From: JAGLSB01 sp023135955
GTDB taxonomy: Bacteria > Bacteroidota > Bacteroidia > Bacteroidales > GCA-2748055
Direction of reading: 5' to 3'
DNA length: 52,727 nucleotides
Assembly: GCA_030673645.1 (NCBI GenBank)
Contig: DAOVIO010000012.1
Location: 1-52,727 of the forward strand
In this document: positions 41,035-50,508 of the stretch, in pieces
Layout of the letters: every line of letters begins with the position of its first letter
Position numbering within the stretch: the stretch's first letter is position 1
The notes under the pieces: model-generated
The model's input: only the letters and a program-made list of their open reading frames with translations
The model's database searches: none
Told to the model about the DNA's origin: nothing
Program-made: the position numbers and the translations under genes

Positions 41035-44000
41035 CTATCTGTGTATTATTACATAGCCTTTATAAGGCAGTAAACCGTTTCCAATATCCAGGATATAGTA
41101 GTATGTCCCATCGGGTAGATCCGCATCTCTGAGAGATTGTCCTTGCCAATCATTTAAATAAGGATTAGCTTCATAAACCTTATTCCACCATCGATTATAT
41201 ATAACAAGACTACTTTCGGTAAAATAATCAATGTTTTCAATTTGCCAATTATCATTTGCCCCATCACCGTTTGGGGTGATAATTTGCGGAATAGAGAAAG
41301 GCAGCTCCTCTAAACATAAATCAACAATAATTTCAACGGTATCAGTGCCAAAGCAGTATTCGTTAAATACTGTTAATACATAACTAGTAGTCGAGTCTGG
41401 ATTAGCATAAGGATTACTAATATTAGGATTATCCAGAGTAAGAGGATTGTTCCAAAGGAAATCAATTCCACCCTCCCCTTCAAGCATTATGCTATCAAAA
41501 ATGCAAACTACAGAATCGTATCCTGCAAAAGCTATCGGAGGAGGTTCAGTATCAACCTTTATAACTTCGCTGTCAACACCAATATTGCCGCACTTTGAGT
41601 CGGAGTAATAAAGAGTATACTCAGTATCAATATTTGGGTTAACTAATATAGTATCAGTTGTTTCCCCCGTACTCCAATAATAATTCAGAGGAGTAGGAAA
41701 AAGAGAATCAATATTTATCCATAGGGATGTCGTATCATAAAGACAAATTCCTTCGACCTGCTTTGATATAGTTGAATTAGGATATGGAATAATAATGGGA
41801 TATTGAGATGATGATAAAGGACCCAGACAACCATTTTCAGAAATTCCTCTGACTGATATATTATCAGTCGCTTTTAGAGAATCTGTAATGTATGTTTCAC
41901 TAACAGAAGAAAGTAATAATATCGTGTCGTTATTATAGAAATTGTAAGTTTCCAAGCCTGAAGGTGAAGCAGTAAACACAACAAAATCACTGTAGCACAT
42001 TGTGTCAATAGAAGCTGTAATAGAAGTTTCAGTCAGAGGCAAAATATTAAATAATATGCTATCCTCAGATATGCTTACACAATTAAAATCATCATAGGCC
42101 ATAACTGTAACCATATCACTTCTTACATCTAAATCAACTGTGCTTTGGCTATCTTCAAATAACTCATTAATACTATCTGTGAAAACATATCTTGAAAATC
42201 CTGGTGAGGCAGTAAAACTAACCGACTCATTCATACAAAGATCTCCTGTTTCAGAAGCTTGCAGATAAACAGGCTCTATCGCAATAATTTCTGTATGTAA
42301 AGCATTGCTTGTATTCAAACATCCATGATTATAAACTTCTACTGTTATAAGATTATCATTTAATAAATCAAAACTACGATAGATGGGAATTATTGAATCC
42401 TGAACAATATCCGAATTATTATAGAATACATATCTGTCATAACCCGAAGGTGTAACAGAAATAATCAATTCTGAATAATCACAAATTGAGTCATTCACAG
42501 CATTTGAACTTATAATAATTGGATCTGAGGTTATAACATCAATATTAAAATATTTATTAACGGAGGGACAGCCGGGTTGATTATTATCTGTAAGTGATAC
42601 CGTTACAATGGTATCAATAATACTCAAAAAATTAAAAGTTGTATCAAGTGTAGTTGATCCATTATTCCACGACAGTGAGTAATCAGGAATATTGATATCT
42701 TCAACTACCAGGTCTAAAGTTTCATTTTCACAACTTGTTTTTTCAGATTCAATAGAAAAACTAATAAGATCGCAATCTCTAGCATAACATGTAGTAACTT
42801 GTGAAATCATACTATTTCCACAAGGAGTATCTCCTAATGCTATAACGGAAATCGTTGCTGAGTCACCCAAACCAAGACCCGTTAGCTCATGAGTCAATCC
42901 CATATTTCCTGAAGACGGGGTAATAAAAACCATGTCATTGACACTCACCTCATAACCTTTCGCGTCCGTTAAAGCATCCCAAATAAAATTCACTGATGCA
43001 GCCGTTGATGATCCACAATTAACTTGCGGTGTTGGTAGTTTTGGCTCAACCGTTGTAATAATGGTATTACTAAAATCGCCAACACAAGTATTGTTGATTG
43101 CTCTTGCTCTGATTTCATCTCCATCTTCAAGAAGAGTTGTTTCGTAAGAATTAAAGTAACTATCTTCTATTAGCGAAAATCCATTGTAGAACTCATATTT
43201 TTCATGCCCAGTCGGAAGAACTAAGAAACTAATTTTTTCTCCCTCACAAATCAGATTATCAATATCGGAAGAAGTAATAAGTAATGAAGAAGGTGTTTCA
43301 TAAACTTTTATTTCGGTATATTTAATTACAGCTGGACAGGAAGGTTGGTCAAGATTGTATAATGTAACAGATATTATGGTGTCTTTTTCTGGGATAAAGA
43401 TATGCCTTATATCGCTTGTTTCGGGGCTTTGGGCCCATGATATTCCGTAATTTGAAATTGAAAGATTCTTAATTTCAATGACAACTGAGTCATCAAGACA
43501 TACATCATAATTTGAATCCAGATCGTAATCATAGGAGATACAACTTTCTGCAAATCCTATTGCTGGCAGTGACTGTTCGCTCATTCCACAGGTACCATCA
43601 CTTAATGCTATTACAGAGAGAGACATTGCTTCACCTGGAATAAGATTATCTATTGTATGTGTTGTACTTAGAGTACCAGAAGAAGGAATTATAAATGGGC
43701 CATAATTTTCGCTTACCAGATATCCTGTAGTCCCTGAAATTTCATCCCAAACAAATTGAATACTTGATAAATCGGAAGAAAAATAATTTACAACTGGGAC
43801 GGCGACAGGTGTATCCACACTAATTGAGATTGTATCGGAAACTACACGACAGTTACCTTCTATAACAGCGGCATAAACTTCCTGGTTACCAATAACTCCA
43901 TCGTCTGTATAAATATTATCAGGACCACTTTGTAAAAGCGAATTATTTCCATAAAATAAGTAATTCTCATAATTTGCAGGAGTTACAGTATATGAAATAG

Positions 44001-46200
44001 ATGTTCCCTCACAAACTGGCTGATCTCCTGTAGAGTTGTCTATTTGAATCACGGGTCTTTCAGTAACCTGAATATCAAAAGACTTTTCAAGAGAAGGACA
44101 TCCTGGTTGATCAAGATTTGTAACGCTAACAGGGATAATTATGTTTGTATTAGCAGAATAGATATAATTTGCTTTATTTTCCTCTGAATTATTATCCCAC
44201 TCGATTTGAAAGTTACTTATGTTAATACTATCAATCGATAGCATGATATTTTCTCCTTCACAAGCTAATTGAACAGGGTTATCTTTAGAAAAAAGAATTT
44301 CATCGCAGCTTATTGCCAGGCAGGTTTGAGGCATAGAAATCTCTCCTAATCCACAGTATGATCCGTCTGACGCTCTTACTTCAATTGTATGTGCCTCAGT
44401 AGCGGGCAAACCCGTTAGAAGGTGAGAGATACCTGAAATTCCAGAACTTGGATTTTGCCAGGGCTCTCCATCAACACTAATGGTGTAACTTTTTGCACCT
44501 GATATTTCATCCCACTTGAATTCAATCGTTGAAGGTGTAGTCCCACCACAATTAACCTGTGGAGGTGGGAGGGGCTGTTTTACATTTGTGATTATTCCTT
44601 GATCCAGAATACTTTCACACCCATTCTCAGTAGCTATAACTTGAATTCTATCTTTATCTTCGAGTGTTGAAATTGAAAATTCATTTAACAAAGAATCCTG
44701 AATAGACTCATTATTTAACCTAAAATCATAGTTTTCATATCCGTCTGGAATGGTAGAAAAAGTAACCGTTTCGTCAAGGCATATTGTATCACTAACAGCT
44801 GTACTGCTAAGATTGACTATGGGCCTACTTAATACTGTGAATGAAATCGTATCACTAATTATCTCTGTGCATCCAAATATATCAGAAATTTCAACATATA
44901 TTTTGTCATTATCAATTAGAGTACTTGAAGTGTAAATATTACTAGGAGAATTTTGTACTAAGTTTGAATTCACAAAATATTTGTAATTCACAAAATTTGA
45001 AGGTAATGCTGAAAAATTAATGACTTTTCCCTCACAAATATTATCAACATCAGTTGAAATTGACACATAAACTTTTCCCAATGGAATTACCTGAAATTTA
45101 TCTGTATAAGTTGAAGAACAGCCCGCTTCATCAATTGTTAACGCTATCTCCTTAATTCCAGGTGTGTCCCATTTTACTCTTACCGGGCCTTCACCGGTAG
45201 TAGATATATAGGAGGCAGAATCAAAATCCCAATTAAAGCTTGGAGATGTATTATAAATGCCTGTAAAAATAAATGTTGCCGAATCATTTTCACAAACCAT
45301 ATCGCCAAAACTAAAATCTGAAACTGGTGTAGGTTTAACAGAAATTATTTGAGTGGAATAATTATAACAACCTAATTGATTCGTTGTACCTAATGTAACA
45401 ATGTAAGTCCCAGGAGTGGTATAAGTATGCATAGGGCTATTAAATTCTGTTGTCTGAGGAGAACCGTCTCCATAATCCCATGACCAATTCGTATAATCAT
45501 TCCCAAGAGTGTCTGTAATATTGAAAAATTCTACGGTAAATGGACTACAACCAGAAAAATCGCTAACACTAAAAGCCGTACTTGGAACCGGTTCTACTGT
45601 AATAAAATCTTCTGCAGTAATAGATTTCATACATCCTTTTTCATTGATTATAGTCAGACTAACGTCATAAGTACCGGGTGTAGAGTATGCTTTGCAGGTT
45701 TGATAAAGATCAGATACTTTTCCATCACCAAAGTTCCATGCATAGCTATTACTGCCATTAAAGCTTGCATTATTAATAAAGCAAACTGAGTCAGAAATTG
45801 CACATACAGAACTTTTATCAGAATCAAAAGAAACTACAGGAAGTGCATAAACTGTAACCTGACGACTTGCAACACTTGTCCCGGAAGCACATTCAATAGT
45901 AAGAGTAACAGTATAAGTTGTATCTCCCACCCCGGCTTCAAAACTATGGGAAGGATTCTGGGCGACACTAATCTCAGATCCATCACCAAAATCCCATGTT
46001 CTGGAATTTACACCTATACTTAAATCATTGAACAGGATGGTCAGAGTCTCACATCCCTCGATAGGATCAATATGAGATCCCATTACAGCATTACACTGGC
46101 TATTTGAATTTTGAGAGAATAAAATCAACCACGCAGATATCATAATGATCTTCAATGTGGTTCTAAACTTCCATTTGTTTAGTTTTCTATTTTGATTCAT
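41035..46200 (-). CDS. Giant PKD/Ig-like surface adhesin with type-B T9SS C-terminus
   Basis: 1721 residues. A Sec signal peptide (about 1-34) leads into four PKD domains (about 36-375) with WDFGDGS, WNFGDGK, WDYGDGS and NWDFDSAS. From about 546 a ~255-residue composite unit (an FN3-like module followed by two Ig-like modules) occurs three times: FN3-like modules near 546-625, 801-880 and 1057-1137, and the LDQPGCPS-like motif at about 697, 951 and 1207. Further Ig-like domains reach ~1625. The last ~90 residues form the type-B sorting domain (ITPNGDGANDNWQIENI... ending GYVIIHR). It is probably a secreted adhesin exported by T9SS with help from the PorP/SprF protein next door. It lies 335 bases downstream of the NarL-type regulator. 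Confidence 0.92.
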   Translation of the reverse strand: MNQNRKLNKWKFRTTLKIIMISAWLILFSQNSNSQCNAVMGSHIDPIEGCETLTILFNDLSIGVNSRTWDFGDGSEISVAQNPSHSFEAGVGDTTYTVTLTIECASGTSVASRQVTVYALPVVSFDSDKSSVCAISDSVCFINNASFNGSNSYAWNFGDGKVSDLYQTCKAYSTPGTYDVSLTIINEKGCMKSITAEDFITVEPVPSTAFSVSDFSGCSPFTVEFFNITDTLGNDYTNWSWDYGDGSPQTTEFNSPMHTYTTPGTYIVTLGTTNQLGCYNYSTQIISVKPTPVSDFSFGDMVCENDSATFIFTGIYNTSPSFNWDFDSASYISTTGEGPVRVKWDTPGIKEIALTIDEAGCSSTYTDKFQVIPLGKVYVSISTDVDNICEGKVINFSALPSNFVNYKYFVNSNLVQNSPSNIYTSSTLIDNDKIYVEISDIFGCTEIISDTISFTVLSRPIVNLSSTAVSDTICLDETVTFSTIPDGYENYDFRLNNESIQDSLLNEFSISTLEDKDRIQVIATENGCESILDQGIITNVKQPLPPPQVNCGGTTPSTIEFKWDEISGAKSYTISVDGEPWQNPSSGISGISHLLTGLPATEAHTIEVRASDGSYCGLGEISMPQTCLAISCDEILFSKDNPVQLACEGENIMLSIDSINISNFQIEWDNNSEENKANYIYSANTNIIIPVSVTNLDQPGCPSLEKSFDIQVTERPVIQIDNSTGDQPVCEGTSISYTVTPANYENYLFYGNNSLLQSGPDNIYTDDGVIGNQEVYAAVIEGNCRVVSDTISISVDTPVAVPVVNYFSSDLSSIQFVWDEISGTTGYLVSENYGPFIIPSSGTLSTTHTIDNLIPGEAMSLSVIALSDGTCGMSEQSLPAIGFAESCISYDYDLDSNYDVCLDDSVVIEIKNLSISNYGISWAQSPETSDIRHIFIPEKDTIISVTLYNLDQPSCPAVIKYTEIKVYETPSSLLITSSDIDNLICEGEKISFLVLPTGHEKYEFYNGFSLIEDSYFNSYETTLLEDGDEIRARAINNTCVGDFSNTIITTVEPKLPTPQVNCGSSTAASVNFIWDALTDAKGYEVSVNDMVFITPSSGNMGLTHELTGLGLGDSATISVIALGDTPCGNSMISQVTTCYARDCDLISFSIESEKTSCENETLDLVVEDINIPDYSLSWNNGSTTLDTTFNFLSIIDTIVTVSLTDNNQPGCPSVNKYFNIDVITSDPIIISSNAVNDSICDYSELIISVTPSGYDRYVFYNNSDIVQDSIIPIYRSFDLLNDNLITVEVYNHGCLNTSNALHTEIIAIEPVYLQASETGDLCMNESVSFTASPGFSRYVFTDSINELFEDSQSTVDLDVRSDMVTVMAYDDFNCVSISEDSILFNILPLTETSITASIDTMCYSDFVVFTASPSGLETYNFYNNDTILLLSSVSETYITDSLKATDNISVRGISENGCLGPLSSSQYPIIIPYPNSTISKQVEGICLYDTTSLWINIDSLFPTPLNYYWSTGETTDTILVNPNIDTEYTLYYSDSKCGNIGVDSEVIKVDTEPPPIAFAGYDSVVCIFDSIMLEGEGGIDFLWNNPLTLDNPNISNPYANPDSTTSYVLTVFNEYCFGTDTVEIIVDLCLEELPFSIPQIITPNGDGANDNWQIENIDYFTESSLVIYNRWWNKVYEANPYLNDWQGQSLRDADLPDGTYYYILDIGNGLLPYKGYVIIHR

Positions 46201-46535
46201 AATCGTAGTAATAAATTAACCATCGTCAAAAAACATTGAAAATATGGTCAATAATATCTCTCCCTTTAATAATCATAAGACTGGTCTGTCTTTGTAGAAT
46301 TTAGATTATAATCCGGTTTCTGTGAATATTGAGAAACTAAATGAGATCAACCATTCTCACAAATTATTATAATTTAAATCAGAAGACATAAACTTATATG
46401 TAAAAGTAGGGGTAATGTGTATATAGAAGAATAAGGGTATACACCTGATTATTTACTTGTGACACCTAACATATTTAAGTATAAATACGCATTAATCACA
46501 AGGGTTTCTACCTGAAAAAAATATTCGAAAAGAAA
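46201..46535. other. Adhesin-operon leader region
   Basis: This 335-base gap separates the NarL regulator gene from the adhesin gene, both on the - strand. It holds the operator candidate at 46444-46514. I found no full Bacteroidota promoter; a TATTTTCA element (about 46233-46240 on the - strand) is the nearest to a -7 box. On the - strand acccctacttttac (about 46397-46411) is another pyrimidine-rich block that may be regulatory. No gene, RNA or repeat is visible. Confidence 0.5.
46444..46514 (-). promoter_or_regulatory. Putative shared operator upstream of adhesin operon
   Basis: On the - strand the order is CAGGTAGAAACCCTT (from 46514), GTGATTAAT (46491-46499), then AATCAGGTGT (46441-46450). 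The pieces CAGGT, AAACCCTT, GTGATTAAT and AATCAGGTGT all occur upstream of the Sia operon (22820-22883), with different spacing. The nearest DNA-binding regulator is the NarL-type protein encoded at 46536-47213. Confidence 0.35.
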
Positions 46536-47213
46536 TTATATTTCAACGAGGTGATTTTTTAAAGCATACATAACAAGATTGATTGTATTCTTCACACCTG
46601 TTTTGCTTATTAAATTAGATTTATGTCCTTCTACAGTCCTGATACTGAGGAACAATTTATCAGCAATTTCTGAATTAGACATTCCCTGACAGATATAGTT
46701 CAGCACTTCAACTTCTCTTTTTGTAAAAGAGATTTCTTCTTCATATCTAGGTTTGTCTTTTTTAATAGGTTGGTTAATATTCATTATGATATCACGCAAT
46801 AACTTTTGAGAAAAGTAATTTTCACCATTTAAGATTGTCCTTATAGCCTCTTCCAATTCGTCCTTACCAGATTCTTTTAGAACAAAACCCATAACACCTG
46901 CATTGATCATTTTGAAATAGTATTCCTGATCACAAAACATTGATAAAGCAAGAATCTTTATAGTTGGATATTTTTGCGTCACTATCCTGGTAGCCTCTAC
47001 GCCATCAATTTCAGGCATAGAGATATCCATTAAAATAAGATCTGTTTTCTTAGTCTCAAGTATTTCTAAAAGCTCTTTACCATTAGAGGCTTCATCAACC
47101 ACATTGATATTATCCATCTGATTAATCACAAAGCGAATTCCTTCACGAAATAATTTATGATCATCGACTAGTATAATCTTGTGTACTTTATTTCCCATCT
47201 CAATATTTATCAA
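46536..47213 (-). CDS. NarL/FixJ-family response regulator
   Basis: 225 residues: receiver (about 11-130) with VDDHKLFREG, phospho-acceptor Asp63 (LILMDISMPEIDG), Ser in LALSMF and Lys in VLKESG, then a LuxR-type helix-turn-helix (about 155-220) reading FTKREVEVLNYICQGMSNSE and RTVEGHKSNLISKTG. It follows the hybrid kinase gene by 25 bases and is very likely its partner. It reads toward the adhesin operon, whose start is 335 bases away, so it is the best candidate activator or repressor of the adhesin genes. M6 is an alternative start. Confidence 0.93.
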   Translation of the reverse strand: MINIEMGNKVHKIILVDDHKLFREGIRFVINQMDNINVVDEASNGKELLEILETKKTDLILMDISMPEIDGVEATRIVTQKYPTIKILALSMFCDQEYYFKMINAGVMGFVLKESGKDELEEAIRTILNGENYFSQKLLRDIIMNINQPIKKDKPRYEEEISFTKREVEVLNYICQGMSNSEIADKLFLSIRTVEGHKSNLISKTGVKNTINLVMYALKNHLVEI

Positions 47214-47238
47214 CTCAAAGTTAAATTAACTTATCATA

Positions 47239-49866
47239 TTAAAAAATATTACTAATACTAATTTTAGTATGGAAGCCTTGCCCCTCTTTTGAATTAATAT
47301 TAATCTCTCCATTGATTGAACGAATCCTATTAATCATATTAAACAAGCCGCTACCTTTAGCGTCTTGCATTACTTTTTCCAGGTCACAACCAATACCATA
47401 ATCAGTATAGCTGATATTCAGGTTATCTTTATTCATTTTTAGCTCAATTGAAACATTGTATGCCTTAGAATGCTTGATGGTATTATTTATCAGCTCGATA
47501 AGAATTCTATATAATGAGGCCTCATAATTAGGTTTGAATCGTTTATTGATATTAGATTTTAAATAGATATAAACTTTATTTGTATCATTAAATCTGTTTA
47601 CAATAGAATCAATTGCTACCCCCAATCCAAAATCTCTTAGAATATGCGGGCTCAGATTATTAGCTATTTCTTTTAAGCCTGAAATCGCTTCATCAATAGT
47701 TTCAATTGACTTCTCAATGGCAATTTTCTTATTTTCATTGTCTCGGGAAGAAAGAATTGAATTTGTATAAAGTTTAATTGTAGAAAGGAGAGGCCCTAGA
47801 TCATCATGTAAATCCTGAGCATATCGCGTACGTTCTTTTTCCTCTGTTTCAATTATTGCATTTAAGATTTTGCCCTGAACTTCTTTCCTGTCTGTTACAT
47901 CTCTAAATATTGATAATACTGCTATCTCAGATTCGTATTGAATGGTTTTTCCACTTATTTCTATTGACTTAATACCTGAGGGTGTTCCCAAATCAATCTC
48001 AATAGTTGAACCTATACTATCCAGGCGATCAATCCATGCCGTAAATTTATTAACATCTCTGGCATGGATAATCTCAGTTAGTTTTTGTTTCTTAATTTCT
48101 TCTCTTTCAATACCAATAATTTCAATAAAAGATAAATTTATTTCAAGTATAGCTTTGTCCTTGCCTGAAATTACTATTCCGTCTTTGCTACTATGAAAAA
48201 TATTTTTGAATTTTTTCTCACTTTCGACCAAAGCCATCTCCATGTGCTTTTTGTTTGTAACATCCATAATGTTACCTCTGATTCCCCTGTAATTTTCATT
48301 TTCATCATACAGTAAGTTACAAGTATGGTTAATCCAGCGTTCAGAACCGTTTCGGTCAATTATCTTAATTTCAATACTATTGTGAAATAAATCAGCATTT
48401 AAAGAATTGGGCGCCTGCTCTCTTAATACTTTTTTGAATTCAGGAAGTGTGATATCGTAAAGGAGATCTGAATTAGCCATAAATTCTTCAGCCTTGTATC
48501 CGGTAATACGATAACAGGATGGAGATATATAAATATATTCCCCATCTTTTCCAATCCAATATTCCCATTCATAATTATTATCGGCCAGAATACGATACTT
48601 TGTTTCACTCTCAACTATTTTAGCTTCAGAGGCTAATCTCTCTTGTTCAACGGAAGCCCTGACAGCAAATATTTTAATAAGGTCCAGAATTGGTTCAGGA
48701 ATAATCATTCTTTTTTTTGAAAGGATCATCAAAAGCCCTGTTGGTATTTTGTTTTTGCTTAGAAGTGGAATGCTGGCAAAATATTTCAATTTTTTACCTT
48801 CCACGAGAAAATTTCCTCCTCCCTTAAGAGAAGTCTGATCCTCATATACTATTACCTCTTTTCGTATATTATCCAGAAGAGAAGTATTTCGAATTATCAA
48901 TTCAATATTGTCAATAACCTTTCCTTCTTTACAAGCAGCAAATGACAAAAGAGATTTTTCATCATCTGGATTGAATTCTGCAAGTACAGAATATTCAGCG
49001 TTTAGAATTTTGAGGATATTCTTTACCAATGTATTGAAAAAGATTTCCCCGGTAACTCCTGCCGTTTCGTCTGTTAGAGCCCGGATTGCTTTTTCATATA
49101 TTAACTGCATAGTAATATCCCTGCCAACACCCTGATATTCAGACACAACACCCTGACTATCATATAATGCTCTAATTACCCACTCCTGAGAAGACAGCTC
49201 CCCATCGGACAGAATAGTCTCTTTTTGAATAGTGATAATAGGGTGTTCAATGCTAAGTCCCTCTATTAAAGATTGCTTTGATGAGTTTTGTTGAAAAAAA
49301 ACTTTTTCATTATAGTCAGACCCAATTAAATCTTCTCTCGTTTTTTGAAGTAATTTACACAAAGCATTATTTACAAATGTTATCATGCCGTTCGGGAGGA
49401 ATCGAAGTATAAATTCGGTTTGATCCTCAACGATACTTTTGTATCTTAATTCGCTTTGTCTGATCTTTGTCTCATTCTGAGCGAGCTTAATATAGTTGCG
49501 TATCTTTATTTTAAGATCCAGGCTGTTGATAGGTTTTGTAAGAAAATCGATAGCTCCAAGTTCAAAACCTTTTACAAAACTTTCCTTATCTTCAATTGCA
49601 GTAATAAAAACAATAGGTATATGTTTGGTGTTCTTATTCTCCTTCAATTGTTTACAGGTCTCAAAGCCATCCATATTTGGCATCATAATATCAAGAAGAA
49701 TAAGGTCAATATCACCCTTATTTGCTTTTTCCAAAGCAATATAACCATCGGTAGCATAATCTACTGTACAATTTTCAAAACGAAGATATTCGCCATATAA
49801 AATGTGAAAACTGACATTATCATCGACAATCAGTATTTTTGATGGACTATTTTTTACTTCCTCCAT
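47239..49866 (-). CDS. REC-PAS-GAF-PAS-PAS hybrid histidine kinase (HisKA_3)
   Basis: 875 residues, all cytoplasmic. N-terminal receiver with Asp59 (ILLDIMMPNMDGFET) and LTKPIN; PAS (about 140-255); GAF (about 260-410) with the SIPLLSKNKIPTGLLMIL pattern; PAS (about 420-545); PAS (about 548-660); HisKA_3 with the His in YAQDLHDDLGPLLSTIK; and HATPase with LINNTIKHSKA, DYGIGCD and KGSGLFNM. HisKA_3 kinases pair with NarL-type regulators, and one is encoded 25 bases downstream. The N-terminal receiver lets another kinase control it. Stimulus unknown; several PAS/GAF domains suggest redox or small-molecule sensing. Confidence 0.93.
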   Translation of the reverse strand: MEEVKNSPSKILIVDDNVSFHILYGEYLRFENCTVDYATDGYIALEKANKGDIDLILLDIMMPNMDGFETCKQLKENKNTKHIPIVFITAIEDKESFVKGFELGAIDFLTKPINSLDLKIKIRNYIKLAQNETKIRQSELRYKSIVEDQTEFILRFLPNGMITFVNNALCKLLQKTREDLIGSDYNEKVFFQQNSSKQSLIEGLSIEHPIITIQKETILSDGELSSQEWVIRALYDSQGVVSEYQGVGRDITMQLIYEKAIRALTDETAGVTGEIFFNTLVKNILKILNAEYSVLAEFNPDDEKSLLSFAACKEGKVIDNIELIIRNTSLLDNIRKEVIVYEDQTSLKGGGNFLVEGKKLKYFASIPLLSKNKIPTGLLMILSKKRMIIPEPILDLIKIFAVRASVEQERLASEAKIVESETKYRILADNNYEWEYWIGKDGEYIYISPSCYRITGYKAEEFMANSDLLYDITLPEFKKVLREQAPNSLNADLFHNSIEIKIIDRNGSERWINHTCNLLYDENENYRGIRGNIMDVTNKKHMEMALVESEKKFKNIFHSSKDGIVISGKDKAILEINLSFIEIIGIEREEIKKQKLTEIIHARDVNKFTAWIDRLDSIGSTIEIDLGTPSGIKSIEISGKTIQYESEIAVLSIFRDVTDRKEVQGKILNAIIETEEKERTRYAQDLHDDLGPLLSTIKLYTNSILSSRDNENKKIAIEKSIETIDEAISGLKEIANNLSPHILRDFGLGVAIDSIVNRFNDTNKVYIYLKSNINKRFKPNYEASLYRILIELINNTIKHSKAYNVSIELKMNKDNLNISYTDYGIGCDLEKVMQDAKGSGLFNMINRIRSINGEININSKEGQGFHTKISISNIF

Positions 49867-50031
49867 TTAACTTAAATTATAGCTCAATAAAACTTTGATA
49901 TATTAATAATAATGTATTTAATAATGAATTTAGATTTAACATAAATAATATTAATTACTTCAAGTTTACGAAAAAAAAAGGAAATAGCTTTCTTCTCGTT
50001 ATATTAGCTAATAAATATTAAAAAATAATAA

Positions 50032-50415
50032 ATGAATACAAAAATATTAATACTAATCCTGATTAACTTATTCCCGGTAATATTATTATCACAAGACTCG
50101 TGCAAATATACGCAATCAGAAGGTTCGCTTGATAACCATGGCATGAAATTACCTTATACTATCTGTTACCCGAATAATATTAAAAAAGCACCTGTAGTAT
50201 TATTAATCGCCGGATCTGGCCCAACAAATAAAGATGGAAACAATTTCTTTATGACAAATAATCATTTAAAATTTCTGGCTGAAGAGTTAGCCGAAAATGG
50301 AATCGCCAGCTTTCGTTATGATAAGAGAATTATTCCGGGTAATAATGAAATTAATGAAGCTGATTATTATTTTATTGAAGCACTGTTAAGGAAAAGGAAT
50401 TTGGAAGTAAAATAA
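50032..50415 (+). pseudogene. Truncated alpha/beta hydrolase, N-terminal part only
   Basis: 127 residues with a signal peptide (about 1-20) and the start of an alpha/beta hydrolase: VVLLIAGSGPTNKDGNNFF (first strand and oxyanion region) and LAEELAENGIASFRYDKR (beta-alpha with the usual YDKRG). Full members of this family run to roughly 300 or more residues and need a nucleophile elbow GxSxG, which is absent. After YDKR the sequence becomes unrelated (IIPGNNEINEADYY...) and stops. No continuation is visible downstream in any frame. I read it as a gene that lost its 3' end by deletion. Confidence 0.75.
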
Positions 50416-50445
50416 TAATAAATTCAAATATATTCATTAACATAT

Positions 50446-50473
50446 TTTGTTTTCCCTTCTTTTGTTATCTTGC
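50446..50473 (+). promoter_or_regulatory. Possible promoter of M3 peptidase gene
   Basis: TTTG (50446-50449) precedes TATCTTGC (50466-50473) by 16 bases. The second element is close to TAnnTTTG. A GTG start at 50509 lies 35 bases after it, so this promoter fits the GTG start better than an upstream TTG at 50470, which overlaps the -7 element. Confidence 0.35.
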
Positions 50474-50508
50474 GCCGAATTTTGAATTTTAACATAAATT
50501 TTTTGAAC

